A stretch of 64,000 nucleotides of DNA from Microbacterium sp. Marseille-Q6965 (lineage in GTDB: Bacteria; Actinomycetota; Actinomycetes; Actinomycetales; Microbacteriaceae), in the NCBI RefSeq assembly GCF_946151065.1, contig NZ_CAMGZA010000001.1, positions 310,001-374,000 on the forward strand, given 5' to 3'. The position numbers were made by a program, and so were the translations under genes. Shown here one piece after another: positions 9,230 through 17,347 of this stretch. The notes under the pieces are model-generated. The model saw nothing but the letters and a program-made list of their open reading frames with translations. It was not told the DNA's origin and did no database searches. Each line of letters starts with the position of its first letter. Positions within the stretch are counted from its first letter, which is position 1.

Positions 9230-9331
9230 AGCGTGACCCAGTCTAGGGGCCCCGCCCGCGCGCGCGCCGAATCCCTGCGGCATCGGCGCGAACCACGTCG
9301 CACCGTGCAGCCGCGGCGGGTCGGTCGGGCG

Positions 9332-9829
9332 CTACCAGTCGATCGGCCGCGTGTCGCCGAGCAGGCAGGCCTGCCGTGCGCCCAGCGCCGGTTGCACGGT
9401 CGCGACGGGTTCGCCGGTCTCGGGGCCCACCTGGCCGATCAGGCACTCCGTGCCCCACCGCACCGAGAACAGGATCGATTCGGAGGGGTTGCCGACGGTG
9501 GACAGGTCTCGCGTCACCTGCATCGCACCCTTGTCGAATCCCGCCGCGACGAGGGCATCGACATAGGCGCGTCCTTCCGCGCGGCGTTCGGAGGCCCACA
9601 CCTGCGCAACCACGCTCGCGAACACCGGAAGGTTGTCGGTCGCCGTGCCGTCAGGGATGACTACCGGCTCGGCGGCCGCGGACGCGGTCGGCGCCGGCAC
9701 GGCGGGCGCCGGGGTCGCGGTTGCCGTTGACGCCGCCTTCGGCTCCGGCGCGCACGCGGCCAGCCCCAACGCGCCCCACGTCAGCGCGATGAGGGCAAGG
9801 GAGCGCAGGGCGGCCCGGCGGGTGCTCAT
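9332..9829 (-). CDS. putative lipoprotein of unknown function
   Basis: A 165-residue exported protein. Residues 1-25 form a signal peptide ending in the lipobox LAAC, followed by an Ala/Pro/Thr-rich linker. The small C-terminal domain contains two cysteines, in TECLIG and QACLLG, which could form a disulfide. The start at 9829 is supported by a TACACT -10 element 6 nt upstream (9836-9841). It resembles short DUF-type lipoproteins of Microbacteriaceae. No enzymatic motif is seen. Confidence 0.75.
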   Translation of the reverse strand: MSTRRAALRSLALIALTWGALGLAACAPEPKAASTATATPAPAVPAPTASAAAEPVVIPDGTATDNLPVFASVVAQVWASERRAEGRAYVDALVAAGFDKGAMQVTRDLSTVGNPSESILFSVRWGTECLIGQVGPETGEPVATVQPALGARQACLLGDTRPIDW

Positions 9830-9909
9830 GCGCCGAGTGTAGGCGGGCGACGGCGGGCACCGTGCGGACGCAGGCGGGTCGCTCGCGCGTCCCACGACCG
9901 CCTGTCGGG

Positions 9910-10425
9910 TCAGAACGGCACGCTCTCACCCTCGCGCGTGGCGGCGGGGCCCTCCTGCCCCACGTCCCCCTCGGGCGCGACCGCCCACGCGTTGTCCGCT
10001 CCCCGACCGTGGCCGGAGCCGGCGCCCGCCCGGGCGGTCGTCTCGGCGGTCACCGTCTCGGACTGGGGCCGCGACACCCGCGCGAACGCGCTCGTACCGA
10101 AGAGCAGGTCGTGGCCGAGCGAGTCGGCATCGATCTCGGCCTCCATGCCGTGCCGGTCCTCGTTCTCCCAACGGCGCAGCCGCAGTCGACCGCAGACGAC
10201 GATCCGCTCGCCCTTGCGCAGCGAGGCGTAGGCGTTCGCGCCGAGATGGCGGTAGGCGCAGACGGTGTACCAGTTGGTGTGTCCGTCGATCCACTCCCCC
10301 GTGCTCGCGTCGCGGCGGCGGCTGCTGCTGGCCACGCGGAAGCGGGTGATCACGGCGCCGCTCGGGGTGGTGATCTGACTCGGCTCGGTCGCGATGTTGC
10401 CCGCGATCGTGATGATGTCGCTCAT
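9910..10425 (-). CDS. ssb: single-stranded DNA-binding protein
   Basis: A 171-residue SSB with an N-terminal OB fold, seen in ITIAGNIATEP and the WYTVCAYRHLGANAYASLRKGERIVVCGR region (shown here as WYTVCAYRHLG and GERIVVCGR). The C-terminal tail ends GESVPF rather than the acidic DDDIPF type, although the terminal PF is kept. It may therefore be a paralogue and not the main replication SSB. The start ATG 10425 has GAGAGGA upstream, and a hairpin at 10441-10470 sits directly before that site. The downstream tail is Gly/Ala-rich and disordered. Confidence 0.88.
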   Translation of the reverse strand: MSDIITIAGNIATEPSQITTPSGAVITRFRVASSSRRRDASTGEWIDGHTNWYTVCAYRHLGANAYASLRKGERIVVCGRLRLRRWENEDRHGMEAEIDADSLGHDLLFGTSAFARVSRPQSETVTAETTARAGAGSGHGRGADNAWAVAPEGDVGQEGPAATREGESVPF

Positions 10426-10440
10426 GGTGTGTCCTCTCGC

Positions 10441-10470
10441 TGAAGCGATCCGTGCGGATCGTTCTTCAGC
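10441..10470 (-). promoter_or_regulatory. leader hairpin between msrA and ssb
   Basis: Arms CTGAAG-CGATCCG and CGGATCG-tt-CTTCAG form a 13-bp stem with a 2-nt bulge and a 2-4 nt loop. It lies between the msrA stop and the ssb Shine-Dalgarno site on the minus strand. It may terminate msrA transcripts or restrict ssb translation. There is no U-tract. Confidence 0.5.
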
Positions 10471-10555
10471 GTGCCGCGAGCACGGAGGCGCGTGCGGGCT
10501 CGGCACACGATCGTGGACGGCCGGCGCGGCGGACGCCGGCTGTGAGCGAGTCGCG

Positions 10556-11098
10556 TCAGCGGATGTACTGCGAGAACGACGCGCGAACCTTGTTCACCTT
10601 CGGCACCGCGACCGCGAGGCAGTAGCCCTGGGTGGGGTTCTTCGCGAAGAAGTCCTGGTGGTAGTCCTCCGCGTCGTAGAAGGCGCCGAGCGGCTCGATC
10701 GTCGTCACGACGGTGCCCTCGGTGGTGCCGAGCGGCGCGTCCCAGAGCTGCGTCGCGCGCTCGCGGGCCGTCTCGAACAGCGCACGCTGCTCGTCATCGG
10801 CGAAGAACATCGCCGAGCGGTACTGCGTGCCCTGATCGGCACCCTGATGGTTGAGCTGGCGCGGGTCGTGCATCGTGAAGAACGCGTCGAGGATGACCTC
10901 GGAGGGAATGCGCGAGGGGTCGAAGGTGACCGCGACGGCCTCGGCGTGACCCGTCGCCCCCGTACAGACGAGCTCGTACGACGGGTTCGCGACCGTGCCG
11001 CCGGTGTAACCGGACACGACGCTTTCCACGCCGTCGAGAGCGCGGTACGCGGCGTCGAGACACCAGAAACATCCACCGGCGAGCACGAAGGTCTGCAT
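10556..11098 (-). CDS. msrA: peptide-methionine (S)-S-oxide reductase
   Basis: A 180-residue MsrA that reduces methionine-S-sulfoxide in proteins and free amino acid. The catalytic motif GGCFWCLDA is at residues 8-16, followed by SGYTGG and the C-terminal AEDYHQDFFAKNP segment. The recycling cysteine may be that in GYCLAV. The start at 11098 fits the active-site spacing. TACGCT (11105-11110) lies 6 nt upstream, the leaderless arrangement. It is oriented with ssb downstream. Confidence 0.95.
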   Translation of the reverse strand: MQTFVLAGGCFWCLDAAYRALDGVESVVSGYTGGTVANPSYELVCTGATGHAEAVAVTFDPSRIPSEVILDAFFTMHDPRQLNHQGADQGTQYRSAMFFADDEQRALFETARERATQLWDAPLGTTEGTVVTTIEPLGAFYDAEDYHQDFFAKNPTQGYCLAVAVPKVNKVRASFSQYIR

Positions 11099-11180
11099 CC
11101 CTCCAGCGTAGTCAGTGCGGGCCGCACCGGCGCCGATGTCGGAGGCCCCTCGTATCGTGGCGCGCGGAGAGGAGATGACC

Positions 11181-11447
11181 ATGACCGATCTGCAGACCGC
11201 CCCGCGCGTGCCCTACGCCACTCCCCCGCTGCGCGACCCGCGAGAGCGTCTCGTGCGCGCCGCCGCCGACCTGTGGCGCGTGGTTGCGCACAACGAACGC
11301 GTCATCGGTCATGTGCGGGTCGTCGGGGACCCGCTCGGCCTGCGGTACCGCGCGGAGCGCCTGCACCGCGCCACCGGCGCGTTCATCGACTTCGGCGCGT
11401 TCTGGACGGCGGACGAGGCCGTCGCCGCCCTCCGCCACTCCCGCTGA
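11181..11447 (+). CDS. small conserved protein of unknown function
   Basis: An 88-residue protein with a central segment DLWRVVAHNERVIGHV and a C-terminus containing FIDFGAFWTADEAVAAL. No signal peptide or membrane helix is seen. GAGAGGAG (11167-11174) is 6 nt before ATG 11181 but touches the in-frame ATG at 11175, so 11181 is preferred. A TATCGT -10-like hexamer is near 11153. It is divergent from msrA and precedes tRNA-Arg. The fold could be a small alpha/beta domain but I do not recognise it. Confidence 0.7.
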   Translation: MTDLQTAPRVPYATPPLRDPRERLVRAAADLWRVVAHNERVIGHVRVVGDPLGLRYRAERLHRATGAFIDFGAFWTADEAVAALRHSR

Positions 11448-11503
11448 CGCTGCCCCGGGCGCGTGGGCGAGCGGACGCGCGTCCGCCGACCAGGAAGGCT
11501 CGC

Positions 11504-11509
11504 TAATCT
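11504..11509 (+). promoter_or_regulatory. -10 element of tRNA-Arg
   Basis: TAATCT lies 9 nt before the first base of the tRNA, the expected distance for a tRNA promoter. No good -35 match is visible. Confidence 0.5.
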
Positions 11510-11518
11510 GGAGGACGA

Positions 11519-11591
11519 CCCCCAGTAGCTCAGTGGATAGAGCAGCGGCCTTCTAATCCGCCGGTCGCACGTTCGAATCGTGCCTGGGGGA
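11519..11591 (+). tRNA. tRNA-Arg (anticodon TCT)
   Basis: A full cloverleaf: acceptor CCCCCAG/CTGGGGG, D stem GCTC/GAGC, anticodon loop CTTCTAA giving TCT, variable loop CGGTC, T stem GCACG/CGTGC with TTCGAAT. The last pair of the anticodon stem is a C-T mismatch. The 3' CCA is not encoded (ACC follows). It reads AGA, a rare codon in this GC-rich genome. Confidence 0.93.
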
Positions 11592-11667
11592 CCCGAATCC
11601 TCGCTCCCCGCCACCGATGCACGGGCTCTCGGCGGCCTCGTCCGGCCCCACGGCTAGGGTGGGACCC

Positions 11668-12294
11668 ATGGTGGGAGCTTCCGAGAACGACCGGCTCGTC
11701 TGGATCGACTGCGAGATGACGGGCCTCGACCTCACGGTCGACGAGCTGGTGGAGATCGCGATCGTCGTGACCGATTTCAACCTGCGGATCCTCGATCCCG
11801 GTTTCCAGGTGGTGATCCGCCCGAGCGAGGCCGCGTTCCGGAACATGGGCGAGTTCGTCACGCGCATGCACAAGTCCAGCGGCCTATACGACGAGCTCGC
11901 CGACGGCGTCTCGCTCGAGGAGGCGCAGCGCATGTCGCTCGAGTACATCAAGCGCTTCGTGCCGCAGGAGCGTAAGGCCCCGCTCGCCGGCAACACGATC
12001 GGCACCGACCGGATGTTCCTCGCCAAGTACATGCCTCAGGTCGACGAGTACCTGCACTACCGCAGCGTGGACGTCTCCAGCATCAAGGAGCTCTCGCGCC
12101 GCTGGTACCCGCGTGCCTACATCCACGCCCCCGCGAAGGACGGCGGGCACCGCGCCCTGGCCGACATCCTCGAGTCGATCCGCGAGCTCGAGTACTACCG
12201 ACGCGCCGTGTTCGTGCCCGAACCCGGCCCCACGAGCGACGGCGCCCGCGCCATCGCCTCGGCCGTCGTTTCGTCATTCGGCGCGGAAGTGTGA
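11668..12294 (+). CDS. orn: oligoribonuclease
   Basis: A 208-residue DEDDh 3'-5' exonuclease that degrades 2-5 nt RNAs and pGpG. The first motif is WIDCEMTGLD, the third carries the catalytic HRALADI, and YHxD-type residues lie between. The start ATG 11668 is preceded by TAGGGT (11655-11660) and 7 nt, so the mRNA is probably leaderless. It sits between two tRNA genes, all on the plus strand, so read-through into tRNA-His is possible. Its length agrees with actinobacterial Orn (about 200-215). Confidence 0.95.
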   Translation: MVGASENDRLVWIDCEMTGLDLTVDELVEIAIVVTDFNLRILDPGFQVVIRPSEAAFRNMGEFVTRMHKSSGLYDELADGVSLEEAQRMSLEYIKRFVPQERKAPLAGNTIGTDRMFLAKYMPQVDEYLHYRSVDVSSIKELSRRWYPRAYIHAPAKDGGHRALADILESIRELEYYRRAVFVPEPGPTSDGARAIASAVVSSFGAEV

Positions 12295-12339
12295 CAGAAT
12301 GGAGCGGTTGTCCCCGCACCGCTCGCGGATGGGGGCCAC

Positions 12340-12416
12340 GGTGGCTATAGCTCAGTTGGTAGAGCGCCTGGTTGTGGTCCAGGAGGTCGCCGGTTCAAGC
12401 CCGGTTAGCCACCCCA
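12340..12416 (+). tRNA. tRNA-His (anticodon GTG)
   Basis: Acceptor GTGGCTA/TAGCCAC with an extra G at 12340 that can pair with discriminator C 12413, the hallmark of tRNA-His. Anticodon loop TTGTGGT gives GTG. T arm GCCGG TTCAAGC CCGGT. CCA is encoded at 12414-12416. A CAGAAT -10-like hexamer is at 12295-12300. The start codon of the next gene is 1 nt downstream. Confidence 0.95.
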
Positions 12417-12417
12417 G

Positions 12418-12795
12418 ATGATCGATCCCGCGTCGACGACCCTTCCTCTGCAGCTCAGCAGCGAGGAGTTCGAAGCGCTCGTCGTCGAGGAGCTCGACCA
12501 GCTCCCCGACGAGATGGTCGACGGCCTCGTCAACGTCGTGTTCGTCGTCGAGGATCGCCCGGAGGACGGCGGACTCGACCTGCTCGGGCTCTACGACGGT
12601 CTCGCGCTCACCGAGCGCGATCGATACGGCATGGGCGAGCTGCCCGATCGGATCATCGTTTACCGTGAGCCGCACCTCGCCCAGTGCGAGACGATGGAAG
12701 AGCTGCGCGACGAGGTTCACACCACGCTGGTGCACGAGATCGCGCACTTCTACGGAATCGACGACGAGCGGCTTCACGAACTGGGTTGGGCATGA
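12418..12795 (+). CDS. minimal zincin metallopeptidase family protein
   Basis: A 125-residue protein of the small zincin family (PF06262 type). The metal site HEIAHFYGIDDERLHELGW near the C-terminus gives the HExxHxxG core and a downstream HE. The substrate is unknown in this family. The ATG at 12418 begins 1 nt after the CCA end of tRNA-His, leaving no room for its own leader. Processing of the tRNA 3' end could create a nearly leaderless message. It overlaps clpS by 4 nt (ATGA), so it belongs to a three-gene operon with ClpS and a DUF2017 protein. Confidence 0.88.
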   Translation: MIDPASTTLPLQLSSEEFEALVVEELDQLPDEMVDGLVNVVFVVEDRPEDGGLDLLGLYDGLALTERDRYGMGELPDRIIVYREPHLAQCETMEELRDEVHTTLVHEIAHFYGIDDERLHELGWA

Positions 12796-13085
12796 GCACG
12801 GCACTCCCTGAGCTGGACGAGCAGATGGACCTGCGCCCGGCCACGAGCGGACCCTGGCAGACGGTCGTGTGGAACGACCCCGTCAACCTCATGAGTTATG
12901 TCGTGCGCGTGTTCCGCGAGTACTTCGGGTACACCGAGGAGCGCGCCACCCAGCTGATGCTCGCGGTGCATCACGACGGCCACGCCGTCGTGGCGGAGGG
13001 CGCGCGGGAGCAGATGGAGCTCCACGCGCGGGCGATGCACGACTACGGCCTGTGGGCCACCGTGCGGGAAGGAGGCCGCGCATGA
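12792..13085 (+). CDS. clpS: ATP-dependent Clp protease adaptor ClpS
   Basis: A 97-residue N-recognin that delivers N-degron substrates to the Clp unfoldase. The core WNDPVNLMSYV and the basic helix VVRVFREYFGY match the substrate pocket and the Clp-binding face. HHDGHAVV and the E-rich helix complete the fold. The ATG overlaps the upstream stop (ATGA), and its own stop overlaps the next ATG in the same way. The clpP/clpC genes are not in the window. Confidence 0.94.
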   Translation: MSTALPELDEQMDLRPATSGPWQTVVWNDPVNLMSYVVRVFREYFGYTEERATQLMLAVHHDGHAVVAEGAREQMELHARAMHDYGLWATVREGGRA

Positions 13086-13564
13086 GCGACCGGATCATCA
13101 TGCTCACGCTCACGCGGATCGAGGCCGATCATCTGGCGGATCTCATCGGCCAGTTCACGGATCTCGTCAACGCGACGCCGACGGATCCCGACCCGGCACT
13201 GGATCGGCTCACTCCGGACGCCTACCCGGAGGACCCGGAGGCGTCGCGAGAGTTCCGCACCCTCACGCGCGGCGACCTGCTGCACCGGCGCGCACACGAC
13301 GCCGCCGTCGTGCGGCGCGCCCTGGAGGGCATCGAGCACGCCGACGGCAGCGACGCCGACTTCACCCCCGTCGACATCGCGATCTCCGACGAGGCCATCG
13401 ACTCGTGGCTGCGCACGCTCACCGCCGTGCGGCTCGTGATCGCGAACCGCCTCGGCGTTCGCACCGAGGACGATCGTGATCCCTCCGATCCGCGCTTCGC
13501 GGTGTACGACTGGCTCGGTTACCGCCTCGAGGGTCTCGTGCAGGCGGCGGAGGAGTCGCGCTGA
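13082..13564 (+). CDS. DUF2017 family protein
   Basis: A 160-residue cytoplasmic protein of the DUF2017 family, which is found next to clpS in many actinobacteria. It is rich in acidic residues and has helical segments such as RIEADHLADLIGQF and AIDSWLRTLTAVRLVIANRL. The role is unknown. Coupling to ClpS by a 4-nt overlap suggests a link with Clp proteolysis, for example as a substrate or co-adaptor, but this is inference. It converges on the kinase gene with a 7-nt gap. Confidence 0.85.
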   Translation: MSDRIIMLTLTRIEADHLADLIGQFTDLVNATPTDPDPALDRLTPDAYPEDPEASREFRTLTRGDLLHRRAHDAAVVRRALEGIEHADGSDADFTPVDIAISDEAIDSWLRTLTAVRLVIANRLGVRTEDDRDPSDPRFAVYDWLGYRLEGLVQAAEESR

Positions 13565-13571
13565 CAGCGGC

Positions 13572-14162
13572 CTAGGGCAGCCGAAACACGAGGTCGGCCA
13601 GGCGGGTCGGTGCGTGCGCGGCGATGTGTGCGTCCTCCTGCCGTGCCCACCGCTCCCAGTGCGGGGCGTAACCGTCGCCGTCCCGCTCCAGCGCCCGTGC
13701 CCGACGCGACGCCTCGGGGGCGTCCACCCACACGGCGACATCGGCGTACGGCCGGCTCTGCGGCGTGAGCGCGCCGCATCCCTCGATCACGAGACCTCGG
13801 TCCGGGGCCACGCGCCCGGCCTCGCTCAGGCCTCGGGGGCGACTCGCCTCCCAGTCCCAGCGGCGGTACCGGACCGCTCCCCCGTCCGCGCGCGGTCTCA
13901 GGATGTCCGTCACAAGCATCCGGGACGCCTCGTCGAGCCCGTCCCATCCCGGATAGAAGTCGTCCATCGCCACGACCTGGGGCTCCTCGGCGAGCGGCCA
14001 ACCCTCGGCGAGCCGCGCCGCGAGGGTCGTCTTGCCCGAGCCGCTGCGCCCGTCGATCAGGACGCACGGGCGCGGACGGCCCCGCGCGACGACGGCCGCC
14101 ACCACGGTCTGAAGCGCGCCGTCGAGGGCCGCGCCGAACGGGTCGCTACTTCTTGAGGGCAC
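13572..14162 (-). CDS. uridine kinase-like P-loop protein
   Basis: About 196 residues. The P-loop DGRSGSGKTTLAARL is close to the N-terminus, followed by MDDFYPGWDGLDE, YRRWDW and IEGCGAL, which match uridine kinase/phosphoribulokinase-like proteins. The GTG at 14162 overlaps the upstream gene by 17 nt and is chosen because it gives a complete beta strand before the P-loop. There is no clear Shine-Dalgarno site, so the start is uncertain. A small nucleoside or sugar kinase role is likely. The substrate is unknown. Confidence 0.82.
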   Translation of the reverse strand: MPSRSSDPFGAALDGALQTVVAAVVARGRPRPCVLIDGRSGSGKTTLAARLAEGWPLAEEPQVVAMDDFYPGWDGLDEASRMLVTDILRPRADGGAVRYRRWDWEASRPRGLSEAGRVAPDRGLVIEGCGALTPQSRPYADVAVWVDAPEASRRARALERDGDGYAPHWERWARQEDAHIAAHAPTRLADLVFRLP

Positions 14163-14466
14163 GGATGATCTTGCGCAGCGCCCCGCCCGCGACCCACACG
14201 AACGGGATGCCGACGGCGAGCAGCGCGATGAGGTTCGGCTCGAACCGCAGCGCGCCGTCGCGGCGCACGTAGGCGCCGACGGGTGCCGTGAAGCCGCCAC
14301 CGCCGCCACCGCCGTTGCCCGCCTCATCCGATCCGCCACCGAACCCGGACCACGTCGCGGCGACGGGGATGATCTTCTCCCCGTCGACGTCCTGCGGCTC
14401 ACCGTACGACGCGTTCACGCCGAGCTGGGACGAGATCCTGCCGAGTTCGATCGCGATGTTGGGCAT
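14146..14466 (-). CDS. GerW/YtfJ-like family protein
   Basis: A 106-residue protein with the GerW/YtfJ pattern: GEP-x-DGEKIIPVA, a glycine-rich loop (FGGGSDEAGNGGGGGGG), then GGFTAPVGAYVRRDG and a hydrophobic C-terminal helix LIALLAVGIPFVWVAGG followed by lysines. In Bacillus YtfJ belongs to spores, but this organism is not expected to sporulate. TAACGT (14473-14478) lies 6 nt before the ATG. It overlaps the kinase gene by 17 nt. Function here is unknown. Confidence 0.75.
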   Translation of the reverse strand: MPNIAIELGRISSQLGVNASYGEPQDVDGEKIIPVAATWSGFGGGSDEAGNGGGGGGGFTAPVGAYVRRDGALRFEPNLIALLAVGIPFVWVAGGALRKIIRALKK

Positions 14467-14520
14467 GGGCCCACGTTACCCGGCTTCGCGCCCACGGACG
14501 ACCCCTCCGCGTCCACCGCG

Positions 14521-15780
14521 TCAGTCGGTTCCCTCCGGAGGCCTCGGGTGCGCCGGCAGGCGCGCGGTGCGGTCGCGACCGAGGAACGCGGCGCGGGTGA
14601 GCGCTCCCGACCCGAACCGTGCCACCGCCTCGTCGAGGGCGCCCTCCACCCGGCGCCAGTCCTCGTCCTCGTCCCACAGAGCGAGGGCACCTCCCCCCGC
14701 CGCCTGCAGCCGCTCGGCGCGCACCCCGATCAGACGAACCGGCGCGCGCAGGTCGACCGCGGCGAACATCTCGCGCGCGGCCTCGCCGATGCGCTGCCCG
14801 ACGTCGGTGGGCTCGGCAAGAGTCTGCGAGCGCGTGATGGTGGAGAAGTCGGCGAAGCGCACCTTGATGGCGACCCCGGCGGCTTCCCAGCCCGCGCGGC
14901 GCAGACGCACGGCCACGCGATCCGCCAGGCGCAGCAGCTCCGCGCGAAGGATCTCGACGTCGGCGACGTCCTCGGCGAAGGTCTCCTCGTGGCCCACGCT
15001 CTTCTCCGCGCGCTCCGTCTGCACCTCGCGCACGTCGACTCCGCGTGACAACTCCGAGATCCGCCGAGCGGACGCCTGCCCCACGACCCGCTCGAGCACG
15101 GGCAGGGGCGTGCGGCGGATGTCGCCGATGGTGCGGATGCCGCGGCTCTCCAGCGCGTCGGCCGTCTTCGGGCCCACGCCCCACATCGCTCGCACCGAGC
15201 GCGGCTCGAGGAAGTCCAGCGTGTCGGCACCGGCGACCACGAGCAGACCATCGGGCTTCGAGAGGGTCGAGGCCATCTTTGCCACGTGCTTGCTGGCCGC
15301 CACGCCGATGCTGCAGGTGATGCCGACCTCGTCTTCCACCCGCGTGCGGATCATGCGGGCGATGTGCGAGGGGCTGCCCCACAACCGGCGCGCCCCGCGC
15401 ACGTCGAGGAACGCCTCGTCGATCGACAGCGGCTCCACGAGAGGCGTGATGCTTCGGAAGATCTCCATCACCTGCGCCGAGACGGCGCGGTACCGGTCGA
15501 AATGCGGCGGCACGACGATGGCCTGCGGGCACAGCCGGAGCGCCTGCCCGACCGGCATCGCCGAGCGAACGCCGTAGCGACGCGCCTCGTACGAGGCGCT
15601 GGAGACGACCGACCGACTCTCCGGAGCCCCGATGATGAGGGGCTTGCCCCTCAGGGACGGGTCGTCCAGCACCTCCACGGCGGCATAGAACGCGTCCATG
15701 TCGACGTGCAGGATGCCGGTTCCGGAATCGTCGGCATCGGGCGGCGATACCAGCCGCCCCGTTCCGTCCGCCCGACCCAT
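14521..15780 (-). CDS. dinB: DNA polymerase IV (Y family)
   Basis: A 419-residue error-prone translesion polymerase. Catalytic motifs are HVDMDAFYAAVE near residue 25 and SIDEAFLDV near 120. The fingers, thumb (MWGVGPKTADAL) and little-finger domain follow. The C-terminus is Pro/Arg-rich and does not show a clear QxxLxLF beta-clamp motif. A GAGAAT hexamer lies 6 nt before the ATG. No LexA-type box was found upstream, so SOS control is not evident. It is downstream of gatB on the same strand. Confidence 0.95.
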   Translation of the reverse strand: MGRADGTGRLVSPPDADDSGTGILHVDMDAFYAAVEVLDDPSLRGKPLIIGAPESRSVVSSASYEARRYGVRSAMPVGQALRLCPQAIVVPPHFDRYRAVSAQVMEIFRSITPLVEPLSIDEAFLDVRGARRLWGSPSHIARMIRTRVEDEVGITCSIGVAASKHVAKMASTLSKPDGLLVVAGADTLDFLEPRSVRAMWGVGPKTADALESRGIRTIGDIRRTPLPVLERVVGQASARRISELSRGVDVREVQTERAEKSVGHEETFAEDVADVEILRAELLRLADRVAVRLRRAGWEAAGVAIKVRFADFSTITRSQTLAEPTDVGQRIGEAAREMFAAVDLRAPVRLIGVRAERLQAAGGGALALWDEDEDWRRVEGALDEAVARFGSGALTRAAFLGRDRTARLPAHPRPPEGTD

Positions 15781-15822
15781 GCGTCCATTCTCCCGCCGTC
15801 CACCGACAGGCGGGCAGACCCG

Positions 15823-17337
15823 CTACTGCGCCGCGCGCTCGAGGATGAGCTCGCGCACGCGCGCGGCGTCCGCCTGCCCCTTCATCGCCTTCATGACGGC
15901 GCCGATGATCGCGCCGGCCGCCTGCACCTTGCCGCCCTTGATCTTCTCGAGCACGTCGGGCTGCGCGGCCAGGGCCTCGTCGATCGCGGCGATGAGCGCT
16001 CCGTCGTCCGAGACGACCGCCAGACCCCGCGCGTCCACGACCTCCTGCGGCGTGCCCTCGCCGGCGATGACGCCTTCGAGCACCTGCCGTGCCAGCTTGT
16101 CGGTCAACGTGCCGGCGTCGATGAGCTGCTGCAGCGCTGCCACATCGGCCGGCGACACGAGCTCGGCCGCTTCGCGGCCCTGCGCGTTCGCGATGCGGGT
16201 GATCTCTCCCGTCCACCATTTGCGCGCAGCCTGCGGCGCGGCGCCCGCGGCGACCGTCGCCTCCACCTCGGCCAGCAGTCCGCCGTTGGCGACGTCCTGG
16301 AACTCCAGGTCGGTGAAGCCCCACTCGTTCTTCAGCCGGCGGCGACGGGTCGCGGGCGCCTCCGGCAGCGCCGCGCGCAGTTGCTCGATCAGCTCGGCGG
16401 ACGGCTCGACCGGGAGCAGGTCGGGCTCCGGGAAGTAGCGGTAGTCGTCGGCGTCGGACTTCGGGCGGCCGGGCGAGGTGACCCCCGTGTCCTCGTGCCA
16501 GTGCCGGGTCTCCTGGACGATGCGGCCCCCGCCGGCGAGGATCGCCGCCTGGCGCTGGATCTCGTAGCGCACGGCGCGCTCCACCGAGCGCATCGAGTTG
16601 ACGTTCTTCGTCTCGGTGCGGGTGCCGAGCTTCTCCGCGCCCCGCGGACGCAGCGACACGTTCGCGTCGCAGCGGATGTTCCCGCGTTCCATCCGCGCCT
16701 CGCTGATGCCCAGCGCGATCGCCATGTCGCGGATCGTGGCCAGATACGCCTTCGCCAGTTCCGGCGCGCGGTGCTCCGCCCCGAGGATCGGCTTGGTGAC
16801 GATCTCGACGAGCGGCACGCCCGCACGGTTGTAGTCGACGAGCGAGTACTCCGCGCCGTGGATGCGGCCCGTGGCCCCGCCGACGTGGGTCAGCTTGCCC
16901 GCGTCCTCCTCCATGTGGGCACGCTCGATCGGCACCGTGTAGGTCGTGCCGTCGGCGAGCTCCACCTCCACGGAGCCCTCGAACGCGATGGGCTCGTCGT
17001 ACTGGCTGATCTGATAGTTCTTGCCCAGGTCGGGGTAGAAGTAGTTCTTCCGAGCGAAACGGCTCGACGGCGCGATCGAGCATCCCAGGGCCAGGCCGAG
17101 GCTGATCGACTTGCGCACGGCCTCGCCGTTGACGACGGGCAGCGAGCCGGGCAGGCCCATGTCGACGGGCGCGACGAGCGTGTTGGGTGCCGCGTCGTGG
17201 TTGTCGGTGTTGGCCGGGTTCCCCGCGGGCGAGAACATCTTGGTCTTCGTGTTCAGCTCGATGTGCACCTCGAGGCCGATCACCGGCTCGAACAGCTCGA
17301 GCGCCTTGTCGAAGTCCATGAGTTCCGCGTGGGCCAT
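15823..17337 (-). CDS. gatB: Asp/Glu-tRNA amidotransferase subunit B
   Basis: A 504-residue GatB, the kinase/tRNA-binding subunit that activates and amidates misacylated Asp-tRNA-Asn and Glu-tRNA-Gln with ammonia from GatA. The N-terminal catalytic region begins [13 protein letters not shown] and contains the conserved NYQISQYD and [13 protein letters not shown]. The C-terminal helical and YqeY-like tail domain is present ([17 protein letters not shown]). TAGGAT (17345-17350) is 7 nt before the ATG. It is separated from gatCA by about 6.7 kb, unlike the usual gatCAB order. Confidence 0.96.
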   Translation of the reverse strand: MAHAELMDFDKALELFEPVIGLEVHIELNTKTKMFSPAGNPANTDNHDAAPNTLVAPVDMGLPGSLPVVNGEAVRKSISLGLALGCSIAPSSRFARKNYFYPDLGKNYQISQYDEPIAFEGSVEVELADGTTYTVPIERAHMEEDAGKLTHVGGATGRIHGAEYSLVDYNRAGVPLVEIVTKPILGAEHRAPELAKAYLATIRDMAIALGISEARMERGNIRCDANVSLRPRGAEKLGTRTETKNVNSMRSVERAVRYEIQRQAAILAGGGRIVQETRHWHEDTGVTSPGRPKSDADDYRYFPEPDLLPVEPSAELIEQLRAALPEAPATRRRRLKNEWGFTDLEFQDVANGGLLAEVEATVAAGAAPQAARKWWTGEITRIANAQGREAAELVSPADVAALQQLIDAGTLTDKLARQVLEGVIAGEGTPQEVVDARGLAVVSDDGALIAAIDEALAAQPDVLEKIKGGKVQAAGAIIGAVMKAMKGQADAARVRELILERAAQ

Positions 17338-17347
17338 GGGTTCAATC

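Noticed and set aside
7580..9730. Plus-strand open frame opposite ettA
   Set aside because: Antisense shadow; ettA is complete with two ABC domains on the minus strand.
15781..15822. LexA box upstream of dinB
   Set aside because: No actinobacterial SOS box (GAAC-N4-GTTC type) is present before the start at 15780 or in the adjacent region.
14399..17083. Long minus-strand open frame overlapping dinB and gatB
   Set aside because: It is out of frame with both genes, and both show intact catalytic motifs in their own frames.
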